Both the position numbers and the translations under genes were made by a program. A DNA stretch of 64,000 nucleotides, taken from Ignavibacteriales bacterium. GTDB taxonomy: Bacteria; Bacteroidota; Ignavibacteria; Ignavibacteriales; Melioribacteraceae. The notes beneath the pieces are model-generated. The model had not been told where the DNA came from and searched no databases. It saw only the letters and a program-made list of their open reading frames with translations. The DNA lies in assembly GCA_020635275.1 (NCBI GenBank), contig JACKAA010000004.1, positions 496,001-560,000 on the forward strand, in the 5' to 3' direction. Positions within the stretch are counted from its first letter, which is position 1. Every line of letters starts with the position of its first letter. This document shows positions 36,323-46,029 of this stretch, in pieces.

Positions 36323-38824
36323 ATGGAAGGTAATTTTTCTGAAAGAGTTCAAGAAGTAATTAGATTAAGCAGAGAAGAAGCACTTAGATTAGGTCACGAT
36401 TATATTGGTACCGAACATCTTTTATTAGGTATAATTCGTGAAAACCATGGTGTTGCAGTAAGAATTTTACTCAATTTAGGTGTTGATTTAACAAATCTAA
36501 AAAAAACAATTGAAGATACCGTAAGAATTTCTGGCGGAACATTAACAATTGGAAATATTCCTCTTACTAAACAAGCTGAAAAAGTTTTAAAAATAACACA
36601 AATTGAGTCAAAAATATATAAATCTGATGTAATTGGAACTGAGCACATTCTGTTATCACTTTTACGCGATGAAGATAATGTGGCTACACAAATTCTAAAT
36701 CAGTTTAATGTAACTTATGAAACTGCTCGTGCAGAGTTAAATAATATTTTAAGCGGTAAATCATCTTCATCCGAGGGAATGAAAGTTCCTCCTCCACAAA
36801 GTAAAAAATCTGAAAGAACAAAAACGCCCGTTTTAGATAATTTTGGTAGAGATTTAACTAAAATGGCAAATGATGATAAATTAGATCCGGTTGTTGGTAG
36901 GGAAAAAGAAATTGAAAGAGTTGCTCAAGTTTTAAGCCGTAGAAAAAAGAATAATCCAGTATTAATTGGTGAACCCGGAGTTGGAAAAACAGCAATTGCC
37001 GAAGGTTTAGCGCTTAGAATTATTCAAAGAAAAGTTCCAAGAATTCTTCAAGAAAAAAGAGTTGTAACTTTAGATCTGGCTGGCCTTGTTGCAGGAACTA
37101 AATATCGCGGTCAGTTTGAAGAAAGAATGAAAGCATTAATGAATGAACTCGAAAAAGCTAATGATGTAATTTTATTTATTGATGAACTTCATACATTAGT
37201 TGGAGCGGGCGGTGCAAGCGGATCTTTGGATGCTTCAAATATGTTCAAACCTGCCCTAGCTCGAGGTGATATACAATGTATTGGAGCAACCACTTTAGAT
37301 GAATATAGAAAATTTATTGAAACCGATGGAGCTTTGGATCGTAGATTCCAAAAAGTTATGGTTGATCCGCCAACAGTTGATGAAACAATTAAAATTTTAG
37401 ATTTTATTAAATTCAAATATGAAGAACATCATCACGTAAAATATACATCTGAAGCAATTGATGCAGCGGTAAAACTATCTGACAGATATATTACCGATAG
37501 ACATTTACCGGATAAGGCTATTGACGTTTTAGATGAAGCTGGTTCTAGAGTTCATATGGGAAATTTTACAGTTTCTGAAGAAATTTTAGAACTTGAAGAA
37601 AAAGTTGAAGCTATTAAACAAAAGAAAATTGATGTTGTAAAACAACAGGATTACGAAGAAGCTGCAAGATTGCGTGATCAAGAAAGACAGCTTCAATTAG
37701 AATTAGAAACAGCCAAAACAGAATGGGAAGAAAAAACTAAAAATGAAGTTTATGATGTAAATGAAGAAGATATTGGAACAGTTGTTTCAATGATGACAGG
37801 AATTCCTGTTACCCGCGTTGTACAGGGTGAGTCTGAAAAAATTATGAAGATGGAATCTGTTATCAAGAAAAAGATTGTTGGTCAAGATGAAGCTGTTACA
37901 AAATTATCAAAAGCCATAAGAAGAACTAGAGCCGGACTCAAAAATCCTAATAAACCAATAGGAAGCTTTATTTTCTTAGGTCCGACCGGTGTAGGAAAAA
38001 CATATTTAGCAAAAGAATTAGCAAAATATTTATTTGATAGCGAAGACGCACTTATCAGAATTGATATGAGTGAATATATGGAAAAATATGCAGTTTCCAG
38101 ATTAGTTGGTGCACCTCCGGGATATGTTGGCTATGAAGAAGGAGGTCAATTAACAGAAAGAGTCAGAAGAAAACCTTATTCTGTTGTTCTATTTGATGAA
38201 ATTGAAAAAGCTCATCCTGACGTATTCAATATTATGCTGCAAGTTTTAGATGATGGACTGTTAACCGATAGTTTAGGAAGAAGAGTTGACTTTAAAAATA
38301 CAATAATAATTATGACATCTAATGTCGGCACTAAAAATATAAAAGCTACCGGAAGTTATGGCTTTGGCGGTGAATCAAGTTCCGATAAATATGGTAATCT
38401 AAAATCTACAGTTGAAGACGCTATGAAAAATCTTTTTAATCCTGAATTTTTAAATAGAATAGATGAAACTATAGTATTTAGAAATCTTGAAAAAGATGAT
38501 ATTAAACAAATTGCTGCAATTGAGATGAGAGATTTAGTTAACAATCTTAAAGAAAATAAAATGCAGATTGAACTTGATCCTGGTGCTCAAGATTTTATTG
38601 CCGATAAAGGATTCGATCCAAAATTTGGAGCTAGACCATTAAGAAGAGCAATACAGCAATTTATTGAGGATCCATTAGCAGAAGAAATTCTTAGAGAATC
38701 TTTTAGAGAAGGCGATAAAATTATAGTTAAGAAAAAGCAAAATGCTGAAGAATTATATTTTACTGCCGAAAAAATAAAAATAGAAAAAAAAGATGATCTT
38801 AAGGAAAAAGAAAATCCTTCATAG
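36323..38824 (+). CDS. clpC: ATP-dependent Clp protease ATP-binding subunit ClpC
   Basis: Hsp100 unfoldase that feeds ClpP, 833 residues. Order: double Clp-N repeat (residues 1-145), AAA-1 with Walker A GEPGVGKTA near 216, a UVR motif in the middle domain (QQDYEEAARLRDQERQL near 450), AAA-2 with GPTGVGKT near 553, and the C-terminal D2-small domain. The UVR motif separates ClpC from ClpB and ClpA. The start follows GAAGGG. A strong intrinsic terminator follows, so it is monocistronic. Confidence 0.96.
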   Translation: MEGNFSERVQEVIRLSREEALRLGHDYIGTEHLLLGIIRENHGVAVRILLNLGVDLTNLKKTIEDTVRISGGTLTIGNIPLTKQAEKVLKITQIESKIYKSDVIGTEHILLSLLRDEDNVATQILNQFNVTYETARAELNNILSGKSSSSEGMKVPPPQSKKSERTKTPVLDNFGRDLTKMANDDKLDPVVGREKEIERVAQVLSRRKKNNPVLIGEPGVGKTAIAEGLALRIIQRKVPRILQEKRVVTLDLAGLVAGTKYRGQFEERMKALMNELEKANDVILFIDELHTLVGAGGASGSLDASNMFKPALARGDIQCIGATTLDEYRKFIETDGALDRRFQKVMVDPPTVDETIKILDFIKFKYEEHHHVKYTSEAIDAAVKLSDRYITDRHLPDKAIDVLDEAGSRVHMGNFTVSEEILELEEKVEAIKQKKIDVVKQQDYEEAARLRDQERQLQLELETAKTEWEEKTKNEVYDVNEEDIGTVVSMMTGIPVTRVVQGESEKIMKMESVIKKKIVGQDEAVTKLSKAIRRTRAGLKNPNKPIGSFIFLGPTGVGKTYLAKELAKYLFDSEDALIRIDMSEYMEKYAVSRLVGAPPGYVGYEEGGQLTERVRRKPYSVVLFDEIEKAHPDVFNIMLQVLDDGLLTDSLGRRVDFKNTIIIMTSNVGTKNIKATGSYGFGGESSSDKYGNLKSTVEDAMKNLFNPEFLNRIDETIVFRNLEKDDIKQIAAIEMRDLVNNLKENKMQIELDPGAQDFIADKGFDPKFGARPLRRAIQQFIEDPLAEEILRESFREGDKIIVKKKQNAEELYFTAEKIKIEKKDDLKEKENPS

Positions 38825-38864
38825 AAATCAGTAGACTTATTTCTTTTCTAAAAGTAGAAAATTT

Positions 38865-38911
38865 AAGAGTATTAGAAAAATCTTTCACTATTTCTAATAC
38901 TCTTTTTTTTT
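38865..38911 (+). terminator. Intrinsic terminator after clpC
   Basis: AAGAGTATTAGAAA (38865-38878) pairs perfectly with TTTCTAATACTCTT (38891-38904) around a 12-base loop, and a run of Ts reaches 38911. Confidence 0.92.
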
Positions 38912-38979
38912 ATCTTAGTTTTCTACTATCTTAGTAACTTAAATGAAAATAAATATAAATATTTAATAATTGTGAGCTT

Positions 38980-39552
38980 ATGGAAAATAAGAAACTAATT
39001 GATGTATTTTTAGAAACAAACGCACTTTTACAAGGTCATTTTTTATTAACTTCAGGAAGACATAGCAATCAATATTTTCAATGTGCAAAAGTACTTCAAT
39101 ATCCAAATCATACAACTGATATTTGTTCAATAATTGCAGATTATTTTAAGGATATGCAGATTGATACTGTTATTTCACCTGCAATTGGAGGAATTGTTGT
39201 TGGACAAGAGGTTGCAAGGCAACTCAATAAAAAATTTATTTTTGCTGAAAGAGAAGATAAGAATTTAAAATTAAGACGCGGATTTGAATTAAAAGAAGGT
39301 GAAAATGTTTTAGTTTGTGAAGATGTTGTAACTACAGGCGGATCTGTTTTTGAAGTGATTGATATTGTTAAACAAAATAAGGCTAATTTAGTTGGTGTAG
39401 GTATGATTGTGGATAGAAGCAACGGAAAAGTTAATTTTGGAGTTCCGCAAGTTAGTACTTTACAAATGGAAGTTATTTCTTATCTAGCTGATGAGTGTCC
39501 AATGTGTAAAGAAGGAACCCCAGCAATCAAACCCGGAAGCAGAAAAGTATAA
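38980..39552 (+). CDS. pyrE: Orotate phosphoribosyltransferase
   Basis: Joins orotate to PRPP to form OMP in pyrimidine synthesis. The 190-residue protein shows LTSGRHSNQYFQCA at the N-terminus, the PRPP-binding VLVCEDVVTTGGSVFE, and ISPAIGGIVVGQEVA. It has a slightly Cys-rich C-terminus (DECPMCKEGTPAIKPGSRK) as in the thermophile and Bacteroidota-type PyrE branch. The gene stands alone between the clpC terminator and the peptidase gene. Confidence 0.94.
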   Translation: MENKKLIDVFLETNALLQGHFLLTSGRHSNQYFQCAKVLQYPNHTTDICSIIADYFKDMQIDTVISPAIGGIVVGQEVARQLNKKFIFAEREDKNLKLRRGFELKEGENVLVCEDVVTTGGSVFEVIDIVKQNKANLVGVGMIVDRSNGKVNFGVPQVSTLQMEVISYLADECPMCKEGTPAIKPGSRKV

Positions 39553-39604
39553 ACTTATAATTCTTTTTCTTTTGTTTATTTATTTAAGTATATGAGATTA
39601 GTTA

Positions 39605-40879
39605 ATGATAAAAAAAATCTTAATTCTATTTTTTATTGTAACCACTTGTTTATCAGCTCAAGTAAAGTATGATGATTATTTTTATAATAAACAATTAAGA
39701 TTAGATTATTTTCATACCGGAAATGCTGATTCAGACTCATATTCATTTGATGAATTGATTGAAGAACCATATTGGGGCGGTTCAAAAATTAATTTGATTG
39801 ATACTATTGGGTACGGAAACTTTATGTTTTATGTTTATGATCTTAAAACAAATAATTTGATTTATTCAAGAGGTTATTCATCGCTTTTCCAAGAATGGCA
39901 AACAACAGAAGAAGCAAAAATATTTGACCGTACATTTACTGAAATATTAGTATTTCCATATCCCAAAGACTCAATACGTGTAGAAATACATAATAGAGAT
40001 AGCAAAAATAAATTTCAGAAAAGAAAAGAATTTTTAATTGATCCAAATAGTTATTTTGTAAAAAAAGAGAAATTAAATTCAGCTGAAAAATTTGATATTC
40101 ATATATCTGGTGAATCTGAAAAAAAACTTGATATTGTTTTACTATCAGAAGGTTACACTAAAGATGAAATGGAGAATTTTGAGAAGGACTGTAAAATATT
40201 TGCCAATACTTTATTTGAATATGAACCATTTTATTCACTTCGAGAAAATATAAACATTTGGGGAGTAAAAGCAATTTCAGAAGATTCCGGAGTTGATATT
40301 CCAGGTGATTCAGTGTGGAAAAATACAGCATTAAATTCTACATTTTATACTTTTGATAGTGAAAGATATTTGATGACTATGGATAACAAAAGTGTTAGAA
40401 ATTATGCATCAAATGTACCATATGATCAGATATATATATTAGTCAATACTGAAAAATATGGCGGAGGGGCAATATTTAATTATTATTCAACTGCTGCTTC
40501 CAATAATACATATTCTAAAAAAATATATATTCATGAATTTGGACATGGACTTGCTGGTTTAGCTGATGAATATTACACATCTGATGTAGCCTATCAAAAT
40601 TTTTATCCGCATGATGTTGAGCCTTGGGAGCCAAATATTACGACTTTAGTAAATTTTGAATCAAAGTGGAAAAATTTATTAGATCCAAACATTAAAATTC
40701 CAACAGATTCAGAGGGAAAAGATAAATTGGATTTGGGTGTTTTTGAAGGAGGCGGTTATGTTGAAAAAGGTGTTTACAGACCGACTATCAGCAGTTTGAT
40801 GAAAGGTTGGGATATTGACGAATTTAATGAAGTTTGTAAATTAGCTATTGAAAAAATAATTAAGTTTTATTCAGAATAG
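39605..40879 (+). CDS. Secreted M64 family metallopeptidase (IgA-peptidase-like)
   Basis: Exported zinc peptidase of 424 residues. A signal peptide of about 18 residues (ending CLSAQ) precedes an N-terminal beta-rich domain to about residue 165. The M64 catalytic domain then begins at KKLDIVLLSEGYTKDEM. The zinc motif HEFGHGLAGLADEY places ligands at His310, His314 and downstream Asp/Glu, with Glu311 as base. Natural substrate unknown; homologues in gut bacteria cleave IgA, which is not implied here. Confidence 0.9.
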   Translation: MIKKILILFFIVTTCLSAQVKYDDYFYNKQLRLDYFHTGNADSDSYSFDELIEEPYWGGSKINLIDTIGYGNFMFYVYDLKTNNLIYSRGYSSLFQEWQTTEEAKIFDRTFTEILVFPYPKDSIRVEIHNRDSKNKFQKRKEFLIDPNSYFVKKEKLNSAEKFDIHISGESEKKLDIVLLSEGYTKDEMENFEKDCKIFANTLFEYEPFYSLRENINIWGVKAISEDSGVDIPGDSVWKNTALNSTFYTFDSERYLMTMDNKSVRNYASNVPYDQIYILVNTEKYGGGAIFNYYSTAASNNTYSKKIYIHEFGHGLAGLADEYYTSDVAYQNFYPHDVEPWEPNITTLVNFESKWKNLLDPNIKIPTDSEGKDKLDLGVFEGGGYVEKGVYRPTISSLMKGWDIDEFNEVCKLAIEKIIKFYSE

Positions 40880-40891
40880 ATAAATCAATTA

Positions 40892-42130
40892 ATGGAACAA
40901 AAGCGATTATTTAATACAATTGATGCAGTAGCTTCAAAACAATTTGAAACAGAAAGTGATTTATTATATGAAGTTTTAAAGCAGATTGTTGAAAGTGCAA
41001 AAATTAATGTTACCGGTGGTAGAATTTGGAAATTAAAACCGGAAAGTAAATCTTATGTTTTGATGCATCAAATGGGTAAAGTTCAAAGAATTAAAAAGAA
41101 TTTTGAGCTATTATTAGATGAAAATCCAATCCTAAATGTTGTTACAAAATATAGAACTATTTTAGCAAATGAGACTAATGAAGTTCTTAAACGTAAAGGC
41201 ATATTTAAATATTCGGCATCCGGAATTGGCTTAAAGAAAAAAATTGGTGAAAGTTATTTTTATGAATATCTGCTGGCAGTAAACAGCAATAAACTAGAAG
41301 ATGAATTAAGATATACGCTTAATATTGTTGCTACAGTTCTTACTTCAAAAATTCGTGAAAGAAGAATCTCATCTTCCCGTAAAAATTTAATTGAAGATAT
41401 TGATAGAGCCAAACAATTACAGCGGAGCATATTGCCGGAGCATGAATATAAATTTCACGGATATGATATTTTTGGGATCACGGTGCCAGCAGATATAGTT
41501 GGCGGTGATTTTTATGATTACATTAAAATAGGAGATGATGAAGAAAGGTTAGGAATTGTGTTAGGTGATGCTGCATCAAAAGGATTAAGCGCTGCGGCTG
41601 AAGCAATGTATATCTCCGGTGCAATTAGAATGGCGGGAAATTTTCAAATTAAAATCTCACCAATGATGAATAGAATGAATAATCTGGTTAATAAGATTTT
41701 TAGTGATGATAAATTCTCTACGCTTTTTTACGGCGAATTATCTAATGATAAAAAAGGATTGTTTCTTTATGCAAACGCCGGTCATAATCCTCCAATGTTT
41801 TATTGCAGCAGAACAAAAAAAGTTACCTTGCTTGAACCAACAGGACCTTTACTTGGTCCGGCACCAAATTCTAAGTATGAAACTGATAGTATAAATTTTG
41901 AAAATGGTGATTTACTTGTAATTTACTCAGATGGTATAACGGAAGCCGCAAATAACAAGTATCAATTTTATGAAGAAAAACGATTGACAAATTTAATATC
42001 TTTACATCATTCAAAAAGTCCAAAACAATTAGCAGCTACAATTCTTGATGATGTTCAAAAATTTTCTACATCAGAAAGCAAATATCAAGATGATAAAACA
42101 GTTGTTGTAATAAAAAGGAATAAACTTTGA
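40892..42130 (+). CDS. SpoIIE/RsbU-type PP2C serine phosphatase with N-terminal GAF-like domain
   Basis: Soluble 412-residue PPM phosphatase of the RsbU/SpoIIE class. Such enzymes usually act on anti-sigma-antagonist proteins in partner switching. The N-terminal 165 residues look GAF-like with no clear ligand residues. A DIDRAKQLQRSILPE linker helix leads to the phosphatase domain, with metal-site Asp residues in VGGDFYDY, LGDAASKGLSAA, and YSDGITEA. Its stop overlaps the TTG start of pduS (TTGA) by 4 bases. This implies translational coupling with the PduS-PduT pair, an unusual partnership. Confidence 0.87.
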   Translation: MEQKRLFNTIDAVASKQFETESDLLYEVLKQIVESAKINVTGGRIWKLKPESKSYVLMHQMGKVQRIKKNFELLLDENPILNVVTKYRTILANETNEVLKRKGIFKYSASGIGLKKKIGESYFYEYLLAVNSNKLEDELRYTLNIVATVLTSKIRERRISSSRKNLIEDIDRAKQLQRSILPEHEYKFHGYDIFGITVPADIVGGDFYDYIKIGDDEERLGIVLGDAASKGLSAAAEAMYISGAIRMAGNFQIKISPMMNRMNNLVNKIFSDDKFSTLFYGELSNDKKGLFLYANAGHNPPMFYCSRTKKVTLLEPTGPLLGPAPNSKYETDSINFENGDLLVIYSDGITEAANNKYQFYEEKRLTNLISLHHSKSPKQLAATILDDVQKFSTSESKYQDDKTVVVIKRNKL

Positions 42131-43440
42131 GCTTATCCGAAAAAATTTTTAATGCAGGAGTTGTTGGAGCCGGCGGGGCTGGATTTCCAACACATATAAA
42201 AGCAAAATCTGAAGTTGAAATTATTTTAGCTAACGGCGCCGAATGTGAACCTTTATTACATAAAGATTTTGAAATAATGGTACATCATGCTCCCGAAATT
42301 GTTAAAGGCATGGAATTAATGTATGAAAGTACAAAAGCTAAAAAAGGTTTTTTTGGAATTAAATCAAAAAATGCCGAAGCGATATCTGCAATTCAAAATG
42401 AAATAAAAAATTCAAATATAGAAATGAGTTTTTTGGGGGATTTTTATCCTTCCGGTGATGAATATGAATTGGTTTACCATGCAACAAAAAGATTGATACC
42501 TCCAAAAGGTCTTCCTTTAGATGTTGGCTGTGTTGTTAATAATGTTGAAACTTTTTATAATGTGTATAATGCTTCTAATGATATTCCGGTTACCAAAAAA
42601 TTTATATGTGTAGCTGGAGCAGTTAAAACACCTTCTTCTTTTTTTGTCCCAATTGGTACAAAATTCAAAGATGTTCTTGAATTTGTCGGAGGTGCAAATG
42701 TTTCCGATTATGGAATATTTGTAAGCGGAATAATGATGGGAAAATTATCATTTGATTTAGACGAAGTTATTACTAAAACTACAGCAGGATTGATAATTAT
42801 TCCAACTGATCATTATTTGATAAACAGAATGAATAGACCAATTGAAAGTATGAATAAAATTGGTAAATCAGCTTGTGACCAATGCAGTTATTGTACAGAA
42901 TTTTGCCCACGTTATTTATTGGGATATGATGTTCAGCCTCATAAAGTTATGAGATCTCTTGGATTTACAAAAACTGGTGAAAAAGTTTGGAATCAATATG
43001 CAGATTTATGTTGTTCATGCGGACTTTGCAGTCTATATGCTTGTCCCGAAGATTTATATCCAAGAGAAGCATGTGATCAAGGAAAAAATTACTTAAAAGA
43101 ATATGCAATTAAATTTGAGCAAACAAAACCATTAAAAGTTCACCCAATTAAAGAGGGAAGAAGAGTCCCGATCAAGCAATTGATGAAAAGGTTAGATTTG
43201 TTAAAATATGACAAGCATACACCATATATAAACAATTTCCCGGATCCATCATCAGTTAAAATTAATTTAAAACAACATGTTGGCAATCCGACAATTCCAC
43301 AGGTTACAAATGGTGAAAAAGTAAAAAAAAGTGACTTAATTGCTTCTGTTGAAACTGGTAAATTAGGTGCCAATATTCACGCATCAATAGATGGAACTAT
43401 TGCTGAAATAACAAATTCATATATTAAAATAGTTAAATAA
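42127..43440 (+). CDS. pduS: PduS-like flavoprotein/iron-sulfur oxidoreductase (RnfC-like)
   Basis: Homologue of PduS, the flavin and Fe-S cobalamin reductase/NADH dehydrogenase of metabolosomes, 437 residues. Seen in order: the Gly-rich flavin/NADH site VGAGGAGFPTHIKA, a Complex-I 51-kDa-like region with ANGAECEPLLHKD, an SLBB-type segment, two [4Fe-4S] motifs (CDQCSYCTEFCP near residue 255 and CSCGLCSLYACP near 298), and a C-terminal barrel-sandwich domain as in RnfC. The start is TTG with AAGGAA 8 bases upstream. pduT follows after 15 bases. No cobalamin enzyme or shell operon is present in the window. Confidence 0.9.
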   Translation: MSLSEKIFNAGVVGAGGAGFPTHIKAKSEVEIILANGAECEPLLHKDFEIMVHHAPEIVKGMELMYESTKAKKGFFGIKSKNAEAISAIQNEIKNSNIEMSFLGDFYPSGDEYELVYHATKRLIPPKGLPLDVGCVVNNVETFYNVYNASNDIPVTKKFICVAGAVKTPSSFFVPIGTKFKDVLEFVGGANVSDYGIFVSGIMMGKLSFDLDEVITKTTAGLIIIPTDHYLINRMNRPIESMNKIGKSACDQCSYCTEFCPRYLLGYDVQPHKVMRSLGFTKTGEKVWNQYADLCCSCGLCSLYACPEDLYPREACDQGKNYLKEYAIKFEQTKPLKVHPIKEGRRVPIKQLMKRLDLLKYDKHTPYINNFPDPSSVKINLKQHVGNPTIPQVTNGEKVKKSDLIASVETGKLGANIHASIDGTIAEITNSYIKIVK

Positions 43441-43455
43441 TATTAAGGATAAATT

Positions 43456-44007
43456 ATGCAAATGAATTCAATTGGCTTAATAGAATTATCAAGTATTGCC
43501 GCAGGAATGCAAGCAGCAGATATTATGTTAAAAACATCTGAAGTTGAGCTCATCATTTCCAGATCAATTTGTTCCGGAAAATATATGGTTTTAGTTGGAG
43601 GAGACGTTGCAGGTGTTAACTCTGCCGTTGAAAATGCTTCTAGCCAAGTTGATTTTGCAGTTATAGATACATTTGTAATTCCAAATGTGCATCCGGATAT
43701 TTTTCCAGCATTATCAGGCCATTCTGGTGTTGAGAATCTTGAAGCATTAGGAATTATCGAATCATTTTCTGTTGCATCTCTAATTGAAGGAGCAGATGCT
43801 GCAGTTAAATCAGCCTCTGTAAAAATTATTGAAATTAGATTAGCAATGGCTTTGGGTGGAAAAGCATTTTGCACTTTAACCGGAGAAGTTGCTGCTGTGC
43901 AATCAGCAATTGATTCCGGTGCAAACTTGATTGCTGAAAAAGGATTACTTGTTAATAAAGTATTAATTCCGCAACCCAGAAAAGAGCTAATGAGCGAAAT
44001 GATTTAA
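43456..44007 (+). CDS. pduT: PduT-like tandem bacterial-microcompartment domain protein with Fe-S pore Cys
   Basis: Tandem BMC-domain trimer-forming shell protein, 183 residues. Both BMC modules are visible (SIGLIELSSIAAGMQAADIML, then EALGIIESFSVASLIEGADAA). Cys39 in RSICSGK lies where PduT binds a [4Fe-4S] cluster at the trimer pore. The C-terminal KGLLVNKVLIPQPRKEL also matches PduT closely. Next to pduS it should form a transmembrane-like electron conduit across a shell. No other BMC gene is in the window, so the rest of any compartment must be elsewhere, or this pair works alone. Confidence 0.9.
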   Translation: MQMNSIGLIELSSIAAGMQAADIMLKTSEVELIISRSICSGKYMVLVGGDVAGVNSAVENASSQVDFAVIDTFVIPNVHPDIFPALSGHSGVENLEALGIIESFSVASLIEGADAAVKSASVKIIEIRLAMALGGKAFCTLTGEVAAVQSAIDSGANLIAEKGLLVNKVLIPQPRKELMSEMI

Positions 44008-44022
44008 ATTATAATTTTAGGA

Positions 44023-45210
44023 TTAAAACAGACTCGAAATAATTTTGTATGCTCCAACATATGTTCCGAGCACACTTCCTAATCCTGAAAGAATAAATAC
44101 AAGTAAAATTCTTAAAAGCTTGTTTTGCCACCAAAGTTTAGGTTTATTAATATCTTCGCTAACATTTTGGATCTCCAGAACAACCGGCGGTTTAAAATAC
44201 GCTTGAACAAAAGCCGCAACGTAGCCTGCACCAATAAGTGGAGTTAAACTAGTTATTGGTGCTGCAAAAAATACTGAAAGAATTGCATATGGATGTCCGT
44301 AAGCAACTAAAGCTCCAAGTGCACTTGGAATTCCATTTGCTAAAATCCAAAATATGGCATTATTTCCAGCCTCACCAAAACCTTGGTCAAATCCTATATA
44401 GAAAATTGATCCAATTATAATTATTGGAATAGCCCATCCGATAATTTTAGCCAAATTAGAAGTTTTTGGGATAAATTCAATTTCGGATAAATTTATATTT
44501 TCATCTTCATTTATTTTTTTGATTATTCCTTCTAAATGTCCAGCACCAACAACCGCAACAATTTTGTTACCATTTGTTTCTTTAATCTTTTTAGCTAAAT
44601 ATGAATCTCTTTCATCAATTAAAACACTTTTTAAAACCGGCATAGCTTTACCAAGTTCTTTCATCAATTCCGAAAGCACATCTTTATTTTTAAGTTCTTC
44701 AAGTTGCTCTTCAGAAATCTCCTCATGTTCAAATATACTTGCAAGTCCAACAGCCATAAATTTCATTTTTTGCCAAAAACTCATTATCCTCCATGCTCGT
44801 TTCAATGTAATTCTAACATCACGATCACAAAGCTCAATTGGAATATTATTATCTTTGGCAACAGTAGTAGCTCTTAATAATTCAACACCAGGATTAACAC
44901 CAAGTTTATCGCCCAATTTTTTCTGATAAGAGGAAAGTAGAATATTAATTATCAGAGTACTTAATTGTTTTTCTTTAATTATTGATTTAAGGTCAAGATT
45001 TTCCCATCTTTTTTGATTTGACAGACTTTCGTATCTTTGCTTATCCAACTCAACACTAACAATATCTGGTTTTTCTGAAACAATTACTTCTTCAACTAAA
45101 TCTGCAGATTGTTTAGAAATGTGCGCAGTTCCAATTAAAATTAATTGTTTGCCATTATATTCAACTATACGCACATCATTTGAATTTTTATAAGATTCAT
45201 TTGAAATCAT
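44023..45210 (-). CDS. TraB/PrgY family membrane protein
   Basis: A 395-residue protein with the TraB fold in the N-terminal 260 residues: LIGTAHISKQSADLVEEV, VSVELDKQRYESL, and VVGAGHLEGI with the conserved His/Glu residues proposed as metal ligands. Four C-terminal helices follow, interrupted by the loop GAGYVAAFVQAYFKPP. PrgY in enterococci blocks pheromone autoinduction; for most bacterial members the role is unknown. It converges on pduT with 15 bases between. Confidence 0.86.
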   Translation of the reverse strand: MISNESYKNSNDVRIVEYNGKQLILIGTAHISKQSADLVEEVIVSEKPDIVSVELDKQRYESLSNQKRWENLDLKSIIKEKQLSTLIINILLSSYQKKLGDKLGVNPGVELLRATTVAKDNNIPIELCDRDVRITLKRAWRIMSFWQKMKFMAVGLASIFEHEEISEEQLEELKNKDVLSELMKELGKAMPVLKSVLIDERDSYLAKKIKETNGNKIVAVVGAGHLEGIIKKINEDENINLSEIEFIPKTSNLAKIIGWAIPIIIIGSIFYIGFDQGFGEAGNNAIFWILANGIPSALGALVAYGHPYAILSVFFAAPITSLTPLIGAGYVAAFVQAYFKPPVVLEIQNVSEDINKPKLWWQNKLLRILLVFILSGLGSVLGTYVGAYKIISSLF

Positions 45211-45250
45211 AAAATTTGGAAATCCTAAATAGAATGAATTGAAATTTTAT

Positions 45251-45862
45251 TTATGACCCATATTCATCTTCATAATCGAGAATTGAAGCTTTAACTACTT
45301 TTAATGCGTGCTCCCGATCATAAATAGAATCTATTTGGACTTTAGATTTTTCACCTGGGATTAATTTATAAGTCAAAAAATAATGACGTAATCTTTCAAT
45401 CATTACAGAAGGAAGATCTTTTATATCTTCTGCAGATTGCCAAACGTTATCATTTTCTAAGACAGCGATAATTTTATCATCTGCTTCTTTATGATCAACC
45501 ATTTGAATTCCGCCGACAACTTTTGCTCCTAAAATAATCTCGGATTTATTAATAGGTCTTTCACTAATTATACAAATATCCAATGGATCTCCATCGCCTT
45601 TTTTAGAGTTTGGCGATAAATCTCTAACACGGTCTCCACAATATGTCTTGGGAATAAAGCCATAAAGAGAAGGCGGTTGTGAAGAAGTTCTGTGAGGTCT
45701 ATCGACCCGTAAATAACCGGTAGTTTTTTCTACTTCATATTTAATAAAATCAAAAGGAGTTATTTCAATGTATGCGTTTACTATATGTGGTGGATTTTTA
45801 CCAACATCTAATCCATGCCATGGATGAGGGCGCCACTTGAAAAACGGAGTTGGAAAGGACAT
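45251..45862 (-). CDS. ppa: Inorganic pyrophosphatase (family I)
   Basis: Hydrolyses pyrophosphate to drive biosynthesis. The 203-residue soluble enzyme has the metal-binding GDGDPLDICI, the YGFIPKTYCGD segment and the preceding TTGYLRVDR. The N-terminus WRPHPWHGLD resembles the group with a short extension found in Bacteroidota and plants. Stands alone, divergent from the GIN lipoprotein. Confidence 0.94.
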   Translation of the reverse strand: MSFPTPFFKWRPHPWHGLDVGKNPPHIVNAYIEITPFDFIKYEVEKTTGYLRVDRPHRTSSQPPSLYGFIPKTYCGDRVRDLSPNSKKGDGDPLDICIISERPINKSEIILGAKVVGGIQMVDHKEADDKIIAVLENDNVWQSAEDIKDLPSVMIERLRHYFLTYKLIPGEKSKVQIDSIYDREHALKVVKASILDYEDEYGS

Positions 45863-45953
45863 ATTTGCCTATTTTTTAATTATAAATATTACGTTAAATA
45901 TAGTGAAATTGATTGTAATTTTAGTACTTAATATCACAAATTTATAAATTTTA

Positions 45954-45989
45954 CAATAATTGTTTTGTAGAAAAGTGAAACAATTATTG
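45954..45989. repeat. Perfect 12-base inverted repeat in the ppa-lipoprotein divergent region
   Basis: CAATAATTGTTT (45954-45965) and AAACAATTATTG (45978-45989) are exact inverted copies separated by 12 bases. The element starts 91 bases upstream of the ppa start codon and ends 40 bases before the lipoprotein ATG, so it cannot serve as a gene-end terminator. It could be an operator for a dimeric regulator or a 5' leader stem of the lipoprotein mRNA. Confidence 0.5.
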
Positions 45990-46029
45990 CGTTGATTCGT
46001 CTAATTCCATAAATAATGTAGAAATTAAC

